A program made the translations under genes and the position numbers. From NCBI GenBank assembly GCA_900312665.1, contig ONZQ02000010.1, positions 558,001 to 622,000 of the forward strand: a stretch of DNA of 64,000 bases, in the 5' to 3' direction. Shown here piece by piece: positions 23,951-34,682 of the stretch (within the stretch, counting starts at the first letter, position 1; the number at the start of each line of letters is the position of its first letter). Origin of the DNA: Cephalotrichum gorgonifer. Its lineage: Eukaryota; Ascomycota; Sordariomycetes; Microascales; Microascaceae. The notes beneath the pieces are model-generated. The model was not told the DNA's origin. It searched no databases and saw nothing but the letters and a program-made list of their open reading frames with translations.

Positions 23951-24691
23951 ATGTCCATCCTCATCCCACTATACATATATCCGACCGCAGGATCCTGGAA
24001 TCCCCTGCTGTCGGCAGCACAAGGCTACCCTAGTGTCAACTTTACCGTCATCATTAACCCCAACAATGGCCCGGGTACAACAACCCTTCCGGACGCGAAC
24101 TACATGGAGGCGCTGAGATCGATTACCCGCTATCCGAATGTGGACATCCTAGGCTACGTAGCCTCCACGTATGGCGCCAGAGACATTGCAGACATTGAGG
24201 CTGATATCGCTACCTATAGCGGCTGGGGGGATGAAATTTCACTTCAAGGGATTTTCATTGATGAGGCACCCTCAGGGATTGAATACGGCGACTTCATGTC
24301 GGATATCACCTTGAATATCCGGGAGACATGGGCGGAGACTTTGGATATGGACGCGACAGTTGTGTATAACCCCGGCGTGGTGATCGACCAGACCCTCTAC
24401 TCCAATGCAGATTTAATCGTGGCCTTCGAGGGCGCAGAAGCGGATAGATGGGCGTTTATGGAACATGGCCTAGCGAATTTAGACTCGGAAAACGGGAAGA
24501 AGACAGCCGTGATCGTGCACACCTTCAACGGGACATCAGAGGATCTTGAAAAGCTAGTAAGAGAGGTCATAGAGTCGAATGTTGGTAGCTTGTTTGTCAC
24601 AGACAGGCTGTACAGCGAGTGGCCGGGGGTTTGGAGATGTCTGGTCGAAACCGTTGCGGGAAAGCGTTGTCAACGGGAACCGACCGTATAA
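23951..24691 (+). CDS. Spherulin-4 family / GH135-like protein, no signal peptide
   Basis: This single-exon gene encodes 246 residues of the spherulin-4 (alpha/beta barrel) family, whose characterised secreted members hydrolyse galactosaminogalactan in moulds (GH135, Sph3). The chain starts directly with the first barrel strand (ILIPLYIYPTAGSW), continues with FTVIINPNNGPG, NVDILGYVASTYGAR, GIFIDEAPSG and LIVAFEGAE. The acidic pair DE at 104-105 and Glu 160 lie 55 residues apart (second acid to Glu), which matches the spacing I recall for the three Sph3 active-site acids (D166, E167, E222). The active site therefore looks intact. No signal peptide or membrane segment is visible, so the protein may be intracellular or leave the cell by an unconventional route. 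The frame is open nine bases upstream only through a TTG codon, so the ATG at 23951 is the start. Confidence 0.88.
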   Translation: MSILIPLYIYPTAGSWNPLLSAAQGYPSVNFTVIINPNNGPGTTTLPDANYMEALRSITRYPNVDILGYVASTYGARDIADIEADIATYSGWGDEISLQGIFIDEAPSGIEYGDFMSDITLNIRETWAETLDMDATVVYNPGVVIDQTLYSNADLIVAFEGAEADRWAFMEHGLANLDSENGKKTAVIVHTFNGTSEDLEKLVREVIESNVGSLFVTDRLYSEWPGVWRCLVETVAGKRCQREPTV

Positions 24692-25236
24692 GAGGCAGCA
24701 CAGCCTATCCAAGTACTCTCAAACGAAACGAAGGCTGTGGTTAGATAGGAGGGGGTCTGGAATTTGTGGATGTATTGCATTCATGGGCAGGAGAATTCCT
24801 AGTGACATCAAATAGTTAGTGGGGTGTCGACAGAAGAGTATTCGCCGTCCTGAAAAGTCGCAAAACCTTTACTGGGAATAGCCGTTATTATACACTCCAA
24901 TTCAACGAGTTGGTTCACAAGTACAACCTATCGAGGCTAGCCACCCACTTGTGCTAATAAACATGCAAATGGCTACCACAGCGGATTTGATGCTGAGTCA
25001 TATATAGCCCATCCATCACCCATATTCCGCCATCCTAATTATCCTCTCGTCCCCACACCACCCAATCAATCAGCTGTCGTCAAACCTCACCCAGGCTCCT
25101 CTCCACACCCTCATATCCACCTCAAACTCAGCACCCAACTCTCCCTCCAAAAACACACAAAGCTCTCCAATCCAACCCCCCAAAATCTCGCCATTTCAAT
25201 CCTAAATCCCAGTGTGACTAATCAACTCATATCGCG
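24692..25236. other. Intergenic, about 545 bp with pyrimidine-rich leader
   Basis: The last 200 bp (about 25035-25210) are strongly C/T/A-rich on the plus strand with few G, as often seen in fungal promoters and 5' leaders. No gene was found. Confidence 0.5.
25001..25006 (+). promoter_or_regulatory. TATA-like box upstream of the 25.2 kb gene
   Basis: A TATATAG sequence lies about 235 bp before the start codon and is followed by a pyrimidine-rich stretch that could carry the transcription start. Confidence 0.3.
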
Positions 25237-26068
25237 ATGAACGTCCTCACAGCCCTCCACAAACAGCACACCGACCTCCTCCGCCGCGTCGGCCGCTGCC
25301 TTTCCTTCGGCTGTAGCACCCAACAAACCCTCCACGCCGCGGCACTCACATCGCGCCTCACTCTTGCCTGGCCTGAGGCGTATCTCTCTGCCGAGGGCTA
25401 CAGTCACAACCCTAAACATAATGGCCCGCCGCACTCGGCGGAGCTAATAGGTCAGGAGGCCGTGGCCGCCGTGGGTCAGTTCTCAAGTCACGCCCTACTC
25501 AAGGATGTACTTCGCGGACTAGGGGATTTTACTGTCTCTAAGCAGGAGGTACGGGTGGATGTTTTACCTGTGAGTACTTTCCCGTTCCCTTTATCCCCTT
25601 CAGCCCTCAATGCCACCCGTCCTTGGGATCTTATCTTACTGAAAAAAATACTGAACCTAGGGCGTCAAAATACCCACCCCCTCTAACTCCGGACTGATAT
25701 CCGTCTCCCGCCTCGGCCGTAGCACCGTGGAAAGGCTCTACGACCCCTCCACCCCTAATATCCCCTCCTCATCCTCTGCTAGCAAGAACCTAATCAATGT
25801 GCACTCCGCCATCCTCTCCGCCTCCCAGAAACCCGTGGCGATCGTTAGCCAGGTCCTGAGGGTGGAAGGAACGAAGGGATCCGGCGACCTTTACTCATTC
25901 GCTGCCTCAAAACCGGCAGCCCTAGGCGCGTTCCTGCGGGAGCTAGAAGAGCGGAGTTTAAGAAGCAAGAAGGAGCTGACAGCTCTCGAACAGGCCGTTC
26001 GAGATCTGGAGACGGAAACGTGGGACAGGGAGGATGCGGTGGAGGATATGGGGAGCGCGAAGAGTTGA
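25237..26068 (+). CDS. Hypothetical protein with C-terminal coiled coil
   Basis: Two exons (25237-25569 and 25661-26068, intron 91 bp, GTGAGT...CCTAG) encode 246 residues. I do not recognise the family. The N-terminal half is helical and Cys/His/Ala-rich (LTALHKQHTDLLRRVGRCLSF), with no signal peptide or membrane segment. The middle holds a short Ser/Pro-rich loop (STPNIPSSSSASK). The last 45 residues have strongly charged heptad-like helices (ELEERSLRSKKELTALEQAV) suited to coiled-coil pairing. Splicing is supported by frame: the joined product runs DVLP-GVKIPTP without a break. The small acidic-basic composition and lack of targeting signals suggest a cytosolic or nuclear protein. Confidence 0.72.
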
Positions 26069-26487
26069 TGGACCGGGTTTTGTAAAGTACGATATCAGGC
26101 TTGGTTTGGCGTTGTTCTACTGCGCAGACAAAAGTGTGTTTCCACGCCGCATCGCGATTATAATATCCTCTTATACATAGCATGCCTTCCAAACGAAGCA
26201 TATTCAAGTTAACATGTGGCAGTATCTTGGGGGTGAAGCTGTCGCCCCCAAAGACGCAACTGCCTGGCTCCAGGCCAGTTGCTACTGCAAACTCGCCATT
26301 ATATGTGGGGCTGCAAAGAGTTAGACTGTTATGGTGTTTGTCACGATTTCGCATCCGTTGCTCAAGAAAGAGGCGCTGCCATTGGGGTATATAACTGTAA
26401 ACGTTGAGGCCCAAACCGGTTACCTATACATTGTCGAAAATGAATTCCGACCACAGACCAATCCAGAAATGAAACCGCGCTCACGCA
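26069..26487. other. Intergenic, about 420 bp (convergent)
   Basis: This gap lies between two convergent genes and presumably holds both terminators. No gene seen. Confidence 0.45.
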
Positions 26488-27822
26488 TTACCTGCCATGA
26501 TGCCCAACACCAGCCTCCCGGTGTGACTGCCACTCCGCCAGTTCTCCATCATCTGGCGCGACCGCCGCTGCCACTCCACTGCTACTAGGTCCTGGTGATG
26601 GTTGTGTCTGTCCCTCGGGTGTAGTCGGGGACACTCCCTGTGGCGTCGTATCGGAGTGGATGGTTGCGGGTGAGACGCCACCGGGCTGCTGTGCTTGGAC
26701 AGACACATCCCCTGCCTCTAACTCATTCATGAAGGGTGGGTGGCCACTCAGCTCCGCAGGCATACCTGAGTCGGGCATTTCAACCCGAAGCCCGCCATCC
26801 CCAAGCTCAGAGAGGCCGCTACTTCCACCGCCATCCTCCTCCTTCACGGGAGGAGTGCCTTTGCGAAGGGCCATCCGCCGACCCAGTAAGAACGCGCCGA
26901 CAATGAGGCCGACACCTGCGACTGAGCCCACAACGGCGCCCGCGATAAGCCCAGCGTTGCTAGATGCTGGGCTCCCCTGGTCCCCGTCGCTATTCTGGTC
27001 GGGCGAGCCTTGGTCATTCTGGTCGGATGATCCTTGGCCGCTATTACTCTCGTCTCCGGACGATGACACACTAGTTTCTACAATCGCAGCAAGGCACACG
27101 ATCGATGTTAGCTCAAGTGCAGGATAGTCTGTCCAAACAACCTTTTTTGAAGTGCAACATACCTGTCGGTCCGGCGGCCGTTTCCGGCGGCGATCGAAAC
27201 AATGTTAACTCCGCATCCGCAGGGAAGTTATCTAGGCAGGTCACATAGACCGCCGAGTTTATAGCCTCAAATACATTGGGAGTCGTATCGGGGGCCGCAT
27301 CAACAACGGTCAGAGTGCCGCAACCACTCGCACTTCCTCTCACACTTCTAGTCCCACTTCCGGATCAAGCGAGTTAGTATTTCGACGGTGGGGATAGGAA
27401 AGGCGCATCGCCAGCGTTGCTCGGGAATACGTACCACAATTGAATGGCGCTGAAGGCATCCGCGATCGTCCCGCCACTCCTCACTACGCCTGTATATAGA
27501 TAGGCGGGGGTGCCGGAGGTCTCAGTACATTTCAGGCCCCAGAAGCTGGCCGTTGATCCGTCGGGGTCTACCCTCCCACAAGCTCCCGTCTCGCTAGCAA
27601 CGGTGATCCATGATACGGTGTAATCAGGGGTTGAATGGCAAGTGGCCGTGACGGCTAGGGATAAGGGGTTAGGCTTTCGCTCTTGCGTTGCTGAGCATTC
27701 TCACGGTGGCCGGGGAGGGACTCACTCGTGTCCTGGTCGATATAGTAGCCGATTAATCGCTGGTCGACGGACTGGGCTGCCGCAAGTCCGAGGGACAGCG
27801 ATAAAAGGGAGTATTTCAACAT
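26488..27822 (-). CDS. Type I single-pass surface protein with Asp/Ser-rich stalk
   Basis: Four exons (27822-27726, 27654-27435, 27356-27163, 27077-26488) encode 366 residues. A signal peptide (residues 1 to about 16, MLKYSLLSLSLGLAAAQ) is followed by a roughly 135-residue ectodomain with regularly spaced cysteines (for example TATCHS, TGACGR, LKCTE, SGCGTL, VTCLDN). This pattern is common in fungal wall-sensor-like proteins. A stalk rich in Ser, Asp, Gln and Gly (GSSDQNDQGSPDQNSDGDQG) leads to one glycine-rich membrane helix (LIAGAVVGSVAGVGLIVGAF) and a basic stop-transfer (RRMALRK). The cytosolic tail of about 120 residues is acidic and Pro/Ser-rich, with no domain that I recognise. Introns are 71, 78 and 85 bp. 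A sensing or wall-anchoring role is inferred from architecture only. Confidence 0.8.
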
Positions 27823-29298
27823 GGCGGAGGCTCCGGGTACGATCCCATGCCAGCTTCACGTCCTTGTGTTCTCAAGTTTCGTACGGACTGGTGTGAGTCG
27901 AAAATCTCCACTCCAGCCTGTCGAGTTCACGTAAAGCGGGATTGGGCAGATTCGTGTCGAAGGAGGAAAATCTGGAGAGGGGGGCTTGGGCGCTCGAGTC
28001 GTGTTTCAACCCCAGAGGGGGAGGAGTCGGATCCTTGCTCCAGGGGGTAGTCCTAGCTAATTTCCCTTTGAACATGGTGCAACCATAAATACATGTATTA
28101 TCTGAGCAGCCGAGATCCTTGCAAACAAGAGATCCTGGTCACTCGCGAAAGAGTCGCAGGCACTTTTGAAATCGAAAAAAAAAAAGACCTGATATTAATG
28201 ATTTCCAGTGACTACAATGATGAATAGCGGCAAGGGGTACACCGGGTCACAAAGTATTATATTTCTGATAATTCCTACGTCTCCTCGTCGGTTTTTCGAA
28301 GGTGTGAATTGTAAATTGCGCCAAGTCCTGAGTGAGGCAGCAGGGTAGCATAGTATGCACAAGGGCAGCCCGCAACCCGGATTTAGGCCATGAATCCTTC
28401 GAGGCTTTAGTATTAGGATCGCCCATCCCAGGTCCACTTTACCATGTGTCAGTTTGACCAAAGTACGGCGCAATAATAGTTTACTTATAGGACAGATTTG
28501 CAGTATTACCTTTGCACACAGACAGTACGTCTGAATATCATGATGCTGTCCCACATCTTGCACCGGGAACCAGGCTGAAATCTGCTTGTGTGATGGAAGA
28601 GAGTGCTTCGGATTCTTGCATGATCCCTTGTGCTTGCTGGGGACTTACTGATTTTGACCCGAGCGGACGAGCGGATCTAAAAAGCCTACTTTTTTCAACT
28701 TGGAACCAACCCTCCCCTATCAAAGCCATATAGGACCATAAACGCGTAAATGTAATTCTTATAAGACTAGTACATGCACGATATGACTGGAAGATTGGAC
28801 TGTAGGCGGCTCAGGTCGTCTGACAAAAATCGACGTGCTTCAGCATACAGAAGCGAGTTCTCGAATAAGATCTTTTCTGAGTGTTCTTGCCCTGGGTGTT
28901 ATCGATGGCACTTCTCAGACTATGAACAGTAGCTGCTTAGCAACTTCCAATGCGGATCCTCGATAATGTGGTAGGTATGGTTACCTGGATAATGTTGCTG
29001 CCTGGACTTAACCATTGACTTCTTTCTGAGTCATGATTTTCTTCACCTGCCATGGAGGCTGTTTGCTATAATTACAAGCTAGCACTTACTTTATCACCAC
29101 ACTCCAGCTCCCCTCCCGCCCCTCCCACCAAATCACGAGTGGGGAGGTGAACATAAACTCGGTCAAGCTCGTGATTCAAACTTATAACTCTAACTTGTCC
29201 CCAATTTCCTGATTACATGTCCCCTCTTCACAACTCCCCTGATTTTCTGGTGCTACCCCCCAGAGCCTGATACCAGCTCCAACCCCCAAACCAGCACC
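27823..29298. other. Intergenic, about 1.5 kb
   Basis: No gene was recognised. An A-run occurs at 28174-28184. The region between about 28730 and 29280 is AT-rich and then pyrimidine-rich. Confidence 0.4.
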
Positions 29299-29961
29299 AT
29301 GGGGTACGACACTTCCTCAGTTTTGTCGTCAAAACTAGCAATAGTTAACGTCACGATAGATATACACACTACTACCAGGTTATCCAATGGGACTCACCCG
29401 CATGGCAGGCGGCCTGGCCCCTACTAGTCCGCGACACCCGACGTATAATCGACTCCGCGGGGATCCCAGTCACAGGCGAAGACGGTCCCATCATCTCAAG
29501 TACTGAGGACAGCATCTGTTTTAACGGCGTTGACGGTGATGGCCACGAGCCCTTCTGCATGGATGAGGAGAACAACAGGAGTTTCGCCTTTACGAAGACG
29601 GCCAGGAAGCCATACGATCTCGTTGTTTGCTGCGTCCTTCTGAGGGCACACATGCTTGCCCCCAAATGTTTGGACATCAGGTGCGTACATCGCCCCTGTG
29701 AGGTACAAAGGCAGGCCATGTGAGATTGTCCGTCCGCTAACTGACGGACCTCTGGTGCCTGGGGATAGATCTGACGGCTATTGGTCCGAGTAGATAGAGG
29801 CCCGCGAACTATACGGAACGCTCTGGCCAGGCGAATCCATTACATGTCCGTGGGGAGAAAGGGACAATGAAGGTGATAACGGTGATAATGGTACCGACGA
29901 TAGCGAGTCTATTGTCAACGGTGGAGCGGCCACCGACGCCGGCCCTGTTGCCAATATCTAG
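29299..29961 (+). pseudogene. Relic of a conserved fungal hypothetical protein with an in-frame TAG
   Basis: From 29379 a plus-strand frame reads VIQWDSPAWQAAWPLLVRD, then RIIDSAGIPVTGEDGP, ICFNGVDGDGHEPF, TARKPYDLVVCCVLLRAHMLAP. It passes through a convincing intron (29681-29768, GTGCGT...GATAG) into SDGYWSE-stop-IEARELYGTLWPGESITCPWG and a Gly/Asp-rich end. I recall proteins of this kind as uncharacterised fungal families with no assigned function. TAG at 29791-29793 falls where a Trp codon (TGG) would fit, implying a single G-to-A change. The presumed start (ATG 29299, followed by an intron GTACGA...ACCAG) does not join in frame, suggesting a second lesion at the 5' end. The gene is therefore probably dead, although the decay seems recent because the rest of the frame is intact. 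Confidence 0.6.
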
Positions 29962-30218
29962 GCTGCCGATACCCTGATGACATCTTGGGAGTCATATTAC
30001 GCCATCTGATGGCCGTAGCCGGGGTCCGAGAGGACGTTAGAGGAGAGATGTGTGTAATGCGAGACTCACTAGACTGATCTGATATCCAGCTTCACGAATA
30101 TTAGACGCAGAGCAAAGACGTGTACTGACACGGATAGTTCAAGGTTCACCTTGGTTTTGGTTTTCATTCAGACTTCCGAGTGTAAAATATACGCAACGTG
30201 ATACATTAATGGCAACAT

Positions 30219-30840
30219 TCAAGGTACCCGGGCGCTGTGGTGCAGACGCTCAACAGTGTCCTTCTTGACAGGTCTCTTGAGCGTGAAGCCATGCGCAAGC
30301 CAGATGGGCAGACGCTTGATGGCCGAGTCCTTAGCAGGCATGAGTGTGCTGTATGCTGTAAAGCCACCATCTCCATCAAGCTTCTCACCCGCCTGAAGAG
30401 AACTAGTTACTACATCGGATTCGACATTGATCATGACAATGAGCCCCTTGTGTTCACAGGACCGCAAAGTGTGGTGGATTCCTGATGCGTGACTTCCAGT
30501 CACCTCCAGGGTTACATCAATCTCTGGCGTAGTGATAAGAGTGACCAAGTGGGTGGTCGTAGCCGTTCTGCCAGCCTTGATGCCGATGCGCTCAGACACG
30601 GATAAAGTACATGAAGCATAGTATCTATATTTGAGGAATCCAGCTTGTTCGAGCGAAGCGAGAGAACGGTATTTAGAGAGGTCTAGAATAGTTACTAGAC
30701 CAAGGCCAGTTGTGCGGTAAAACTGGGAGACGAGCATCAATATACAAACGTGACGGCGCCAATGATGCCGACCTTGATAGGTTTACCGGCAGCCTCAAGC
30801 TCGGCCACAAAGACGCCATATTCTTCTCCCCTGTGGAGGT
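30219..30840 (-). pseudogene. Relic of a predicted homoserine dehydrogenase with SAF domain, internally deleted
   Basis: The minus strand reads through both ends of a bacterial-type NAD(P)-binding/SAF protein (predicted homoserine dehydrogenase family). The N-terminal part has AELEAAGKPIKVGIIGA (a damaged Rossmann motif, GAVTFVY where GAGxFG is expected), LVTLITTPEIDVTLEVTG and VMINVESDVV. The frame then jumps directly to the C-terminal SAF segment (AGEKLDGDGGFTAYSTLMPAKDSAIKRLPIWLAHGFTLKRPVKKDT, in overlapping short pieces, about 30270-30400). Roughly 200 residues of the catalytic middle that family members carry between these parts are missing, with the frame kept. The last codons then depart from the family and stop. 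A functional dehydrogenase is not expected. The origin (transfer from bacteria or an ancient fungal copy) cannot be decided here. Confidence 0.62.
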
Positions 30841-31739
30841 CTATACGGCAGGGTATTAGAGGCCGGTCACACTGTTTCTGGCATGCACCACCCTAGTCTT
30901 CTCAAATGGGTTCCCATACGAGACAGTGGAGGAAGCAAACCATCGTCCTATCTTCAAGGACACCGGACTACAATGTGGCATGCCTACCCTATCGAGCCAG
31001 GCATTTGTGTAGTGACTATATCTTCATGATAGAGAAGTCTACGAAAACACCAAATAGCGGGGTGAAAGCAGGAAGTAGCTCATGAGGATAGTAGTGGGGT
31101 AACTGTCTAGTCTTATATGATGGCGTGATGCCATGAACCAATACGAACTACGTACACTTTGCCGTATCATCGAATAGTGGGGACCAGGAGATTTTAGACC
31201 CCTGCAAGCTGACGGAAATTGGCCCAGTCGCCCCGCTAGTAAATCAATAAACTCGTCTCAATTGAGCGTGTCACATGCACGAATCCAGGGGAAGCGGGCC
31301 AACATAGCGCCACCATTACTCGTATCCATCATCGGCCCTGTCCTTAAATAGCACTCAGCGCCGGTTGTGCCTGGCTGCCCCAGCCAAGCAGCCCTATTTG
31401 CGAGCTAAAGTAAAATACCGAACATTCCGGGACAAAAAGCAGCGCCCGGATCACAGCCGAAATGACTAATAATATGCAAGCCACCAGCGCGCTAACGGAA
31501 TACGAAGAACAACGCCTGTGCCGAAGTTTCGTTGCCCATTACTTCTTTCCTCGCTCGTAAACTTTAACCGTGAGACCCTTTGAACCCTATCTCTCCGGAC
31601 ACATCAACCGCCATAATCGCCATAATCGCAGGTATAACGCCGCATCCAGCTCTCCGACGAGGCAGAGAGCATGAAGAGTTCATCCAGTCTAGCTTGAGAC
31701 ATTCCTCGAGCGCTAGGCAGCTCAGCGCCCAATACCAAC
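30841..31739. other. Intergenic, about 900 bp
   Basis: No gene was recognised between the dehydrogenase relic and the chitosanase. It should hold the chitosanase promoter. Confidence 0.4.
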
Positions 31740-32649
31740 ATGGTACCACTTTCACTCCTTGCGACCCTCTTCCTCGTCACTTCCGCCCTGGCCCGAGATG
31801 TTCCCGATAACGTGAGGGAGCTCTACGACAACATCAAGAAGCAGGGCAAATGCAAAAACAAGCTTGCAACCGGCTTCTGGAGCACCGATGAGGGGTCTAA
31901 CAGTAAGCCCCCACCCTTTAGCCATCTCTAACTCCGGGAAACCCGGCGGTCCCCTTACTTACTTGTGCCAAACAGCGTTCTCGTATTGCGGCGACCGTTT
32001 AGACAGCTCCAACATCGTCTACATCCAGGGAACCGGCGGTGCGCTCACCAACATGGATATCGACTGCGACGGCGCCCAGGGAGGGCCGGCAGATGACGGT
32101 CGGTGCGCCTCGTCACGCGATACACAGTCTATCACCTCATTCCAGAGCACCGTGGAGGGGTACGGCTACGGAATTAGCGACCTCGATGCCAATGTGCACC
32201 CATACGTCGTGTTTGGAAATACGGGGTCCAAGTCCGGGTGGAAGACCTTCGACCCGGAGTCGGTTGGGATCGAGCCCTTGAGCATCATTGCTGTTGTGTG
32301 CGGGGACAAGCTCATATATGGGATTTGGGGTGACACGAACGGCGATGATGGCGACTACCCGCTCGTGGGAGAGTCGGCTATTTCCGTCGCTACGGCGTGT
32401 TATGGGTCCCAGGTGTCCGGGGATAGCGGACATGATGAAGATGATGTGCTATACATCGCTTTCCCAGGCAGTGATGCTGTCCCCGGCGCAAAGGGGGCGA
32501 ACTGGTCAGCGACTACCTATGAGGCGTTCGCAAAGAGCATTGAAGGCCAAGGGGATAAGCTTATTGAGCGTATTAGCGCCGGGAGCATGACGATGTCGGC
32601 GGACTACTTCACCCTAATACCCCTACTGGTTGCAATTCTCGTACTTTAG
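31740..32649 (+). CDS. GH75 fungal chitosanase with C-terminal GPI-type tail
   Basis: Two exons (31740-31902 and 31976-32649, intron 73 bp) encode 278 residues. The enzyme should cut chitosan outside the cell or at the wall. A signal peptide ends near TSALARD. Family motifs follow: KNKLATGFWSTD, FSYCGD, VYIQGTGG, MDIDCDGAQGGPADDGRC, HPYVVFGNTG, GWKTFDP, YGIWGDTNGDDG and LVGESAISVATACYG, then SGHDEDDVLYIAF. The Asp in GIWGD and the Glu in VGES are 13 residues apart, which matches the catalytic pair that I recall for the Fusarium enzyme (D175/E188). The C-terminus ends in a small-residue cluster (SAGSMTMSA) followed by about 14 hydrophobic residues (FTLIPLLVAILVL) and nothing basic after, the layout of a GPI-anchor signal. 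Most GH75 enzymes that I know end before this point, so surface tethering is a specific prediction. Confidence 0.93.
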
Positions 32650-34682
32650 GATAATGTTTAACTCATGGATAGATTGGATAGATACGACACCTTGTAGAAT
32701 ATTAATCTCAGCTGTCGACTACTAGTAATCCTGTTGGCCTTCTAGTGAACGTGTTTAGGCACTTGTCGCCTTTGGAACGGGAGGGAGGGAATACATATGC
32801 ATTTGCCAAGCTGCTTCTCCAGGATGGTAAATGGCACGGCGGGAGAGTCGAAACGGTACATCAAAGACCCAATATGCAATGTAGAAGCTGGTTTACTGGA
32901 GTAACTGGAACGACGTTAAGATCACGACACAAATTTAAGCTATAGCAGCGCGATGAAGTATTGTTTTCCACATGGATGTGGGGTAAAGAGGACGGGATTC
33001 CTACCCCTGAAAATCTCCGTGTTGCGCCGGCCGTAGTCCGCATGTGGCCAAACGATGGGGGAGTCCAGCGTTGCTACCCCACTGTGACTATTGGCTATTT
33101 CACAATAACGCGTCGAACCGATGAAGGGTTGGTGTAGACATGCTCGGGAGCGCTTGACGTGCACAGGAAGGTAATTGGTCTCGGTACAGGAGTAGTCTCG
33201 GTGTCAGGTGGACCCTGGCCATCAAGAGGTGGGCAGGGTGTCTCGGGCCGTTCACTTGTGCATCCCTAGGGAAGGACCGTGGGGGCATCCCTGTCAGATA
33301 GGGCAGACAGGTGTCAGAGGTGTCATTTGAGGCCAGACATAATGCAAGGATTATGCTGCTACCAGCTGTATAAGCAATTGCTCGCACGGGCCGACGCGAT
33401 CAAGCGTCGACTGACTTGTGTGGCTGGCAATAGCTGGGTTGGCGATAGTAGAAGCAAAGAGAAGTCTGTGATGGCGAAGACCTTGGTTCAGCGAAGGCAG
33501 AGGCTGGGGATAGGGCTTGGGCTGTCAGGATTCTGGTGGGGTGGCCCTCTTGGTGGGCGGCCGGGCCATGCAGGGGGCTTCAGAAGGAGTGATTGTGGCA
33601 GTGCGGCAAACGCGAGCGCTTAGCACAATGCCGTCAACAGAGTCGGACGGCCATGAAGGTATCACCAAGGCAAGGGGTGAGCTCGATGGTTATCGGCTAA
33701 TGGATCGAGAAGAACGTTAAATTTCAAACGTGGAATCGCCGCAATTGCCTGCGTGTCTTGATGCTCGTCCACGCGAGTACAAGTCTTCCTGGGAATCAAG
33801 CACACGGAATCTGTAGGGCTTAGTGTGGGTGGGTCGGTTGAAATTAGGTGTTGTCGCCAAGCGCTCTCCCTCTCTCTTCTCTGGGAAATCCTCCTCGTCT
33901 TCCACCTTCTGTGTCATCAATTCATACCCCAGTCTGTTAGCAGTTCGAGGCTGTTTTCGTGCCTGTTATATCCGGTGAGGGCGCAATCTAAATCTCAATC
34001 AACGCAACATTAGGCGACGGTTTGGTGCGCAATACTTTACTTCATGTTCTCCTCCTTTTGCGCGGCATTGTGTTCGGAACACCCAGCGCATACTTGACCT
34101 TTTTGGGTAAGGGCCGGGGGGGGGGGGGGGGGCGCCTCCTTGTATGTACTAGGTGTTATAGGATCAATTCCCATGTCTTTTTCGTCAAACCTGTATTGGT
34201 AGGAGTAGTTATTAAAACTGGCCCCCCAAAGTGGCTTGCCCGCAAGCAAGTGGACCTCGGGGCCTGACCAGGCTGGAGGATTCTCGTGCAGTGAATAACT
34301 ACTACGTATTTGTCTACTTGTAATCGGCAGTTATTTCACCCGAAGCCCACATTTGAGCCAATACCGGGGTCCAAGCGCCTCTCACGTCAGAACATGGGCC
34401 AAGACGGATCGACAGGTTCATTTCGCTTCGCCCCTCCCCAAATAGCGACTTCTTGGCTTGCTGACCTAGCCGCCCACGACCCCTGTATTAGTTAACGGTT
34501 ATGGGCTGTGGTTCAGGGGGACTGACGGGGGAGCGTCGCAGGCAGAGCAGCCTTTGAGTGATTCCAGGCAAATTCTTCGCGATCTTTTCCCTTGGATCCT
34601 TCCTTGCTTGCTAGTTTTCACATCGCCCATGTTCTAAAAAGGAAACCACGAGAAGAAAAGAAAGGGAAGCCAGGTCGGCAAC
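32650..34682. other. Gene-poor stretch, about 2 kb
   Basis: No gene was recognised on either strand; only short open frames occur. It includes a 17-base G run (listed separately) and the promoter of the next surface protein. Confidence 0.4.
34116..34132 (+). repeat. Homopolymer (G)17
   Basis: Seventeen consecutive G residues lie in noncoding sequence. Such a run could form quadruplex-like structure and is a likely site of length variation or assembly error. Confidence 0.85.

Noticed and set aside
26660..27127. 155-codon plus-strand open frame
   Set aside because: It is the shadow of the stalk, membrane helix and tail exon of the minus-strand surface protein.
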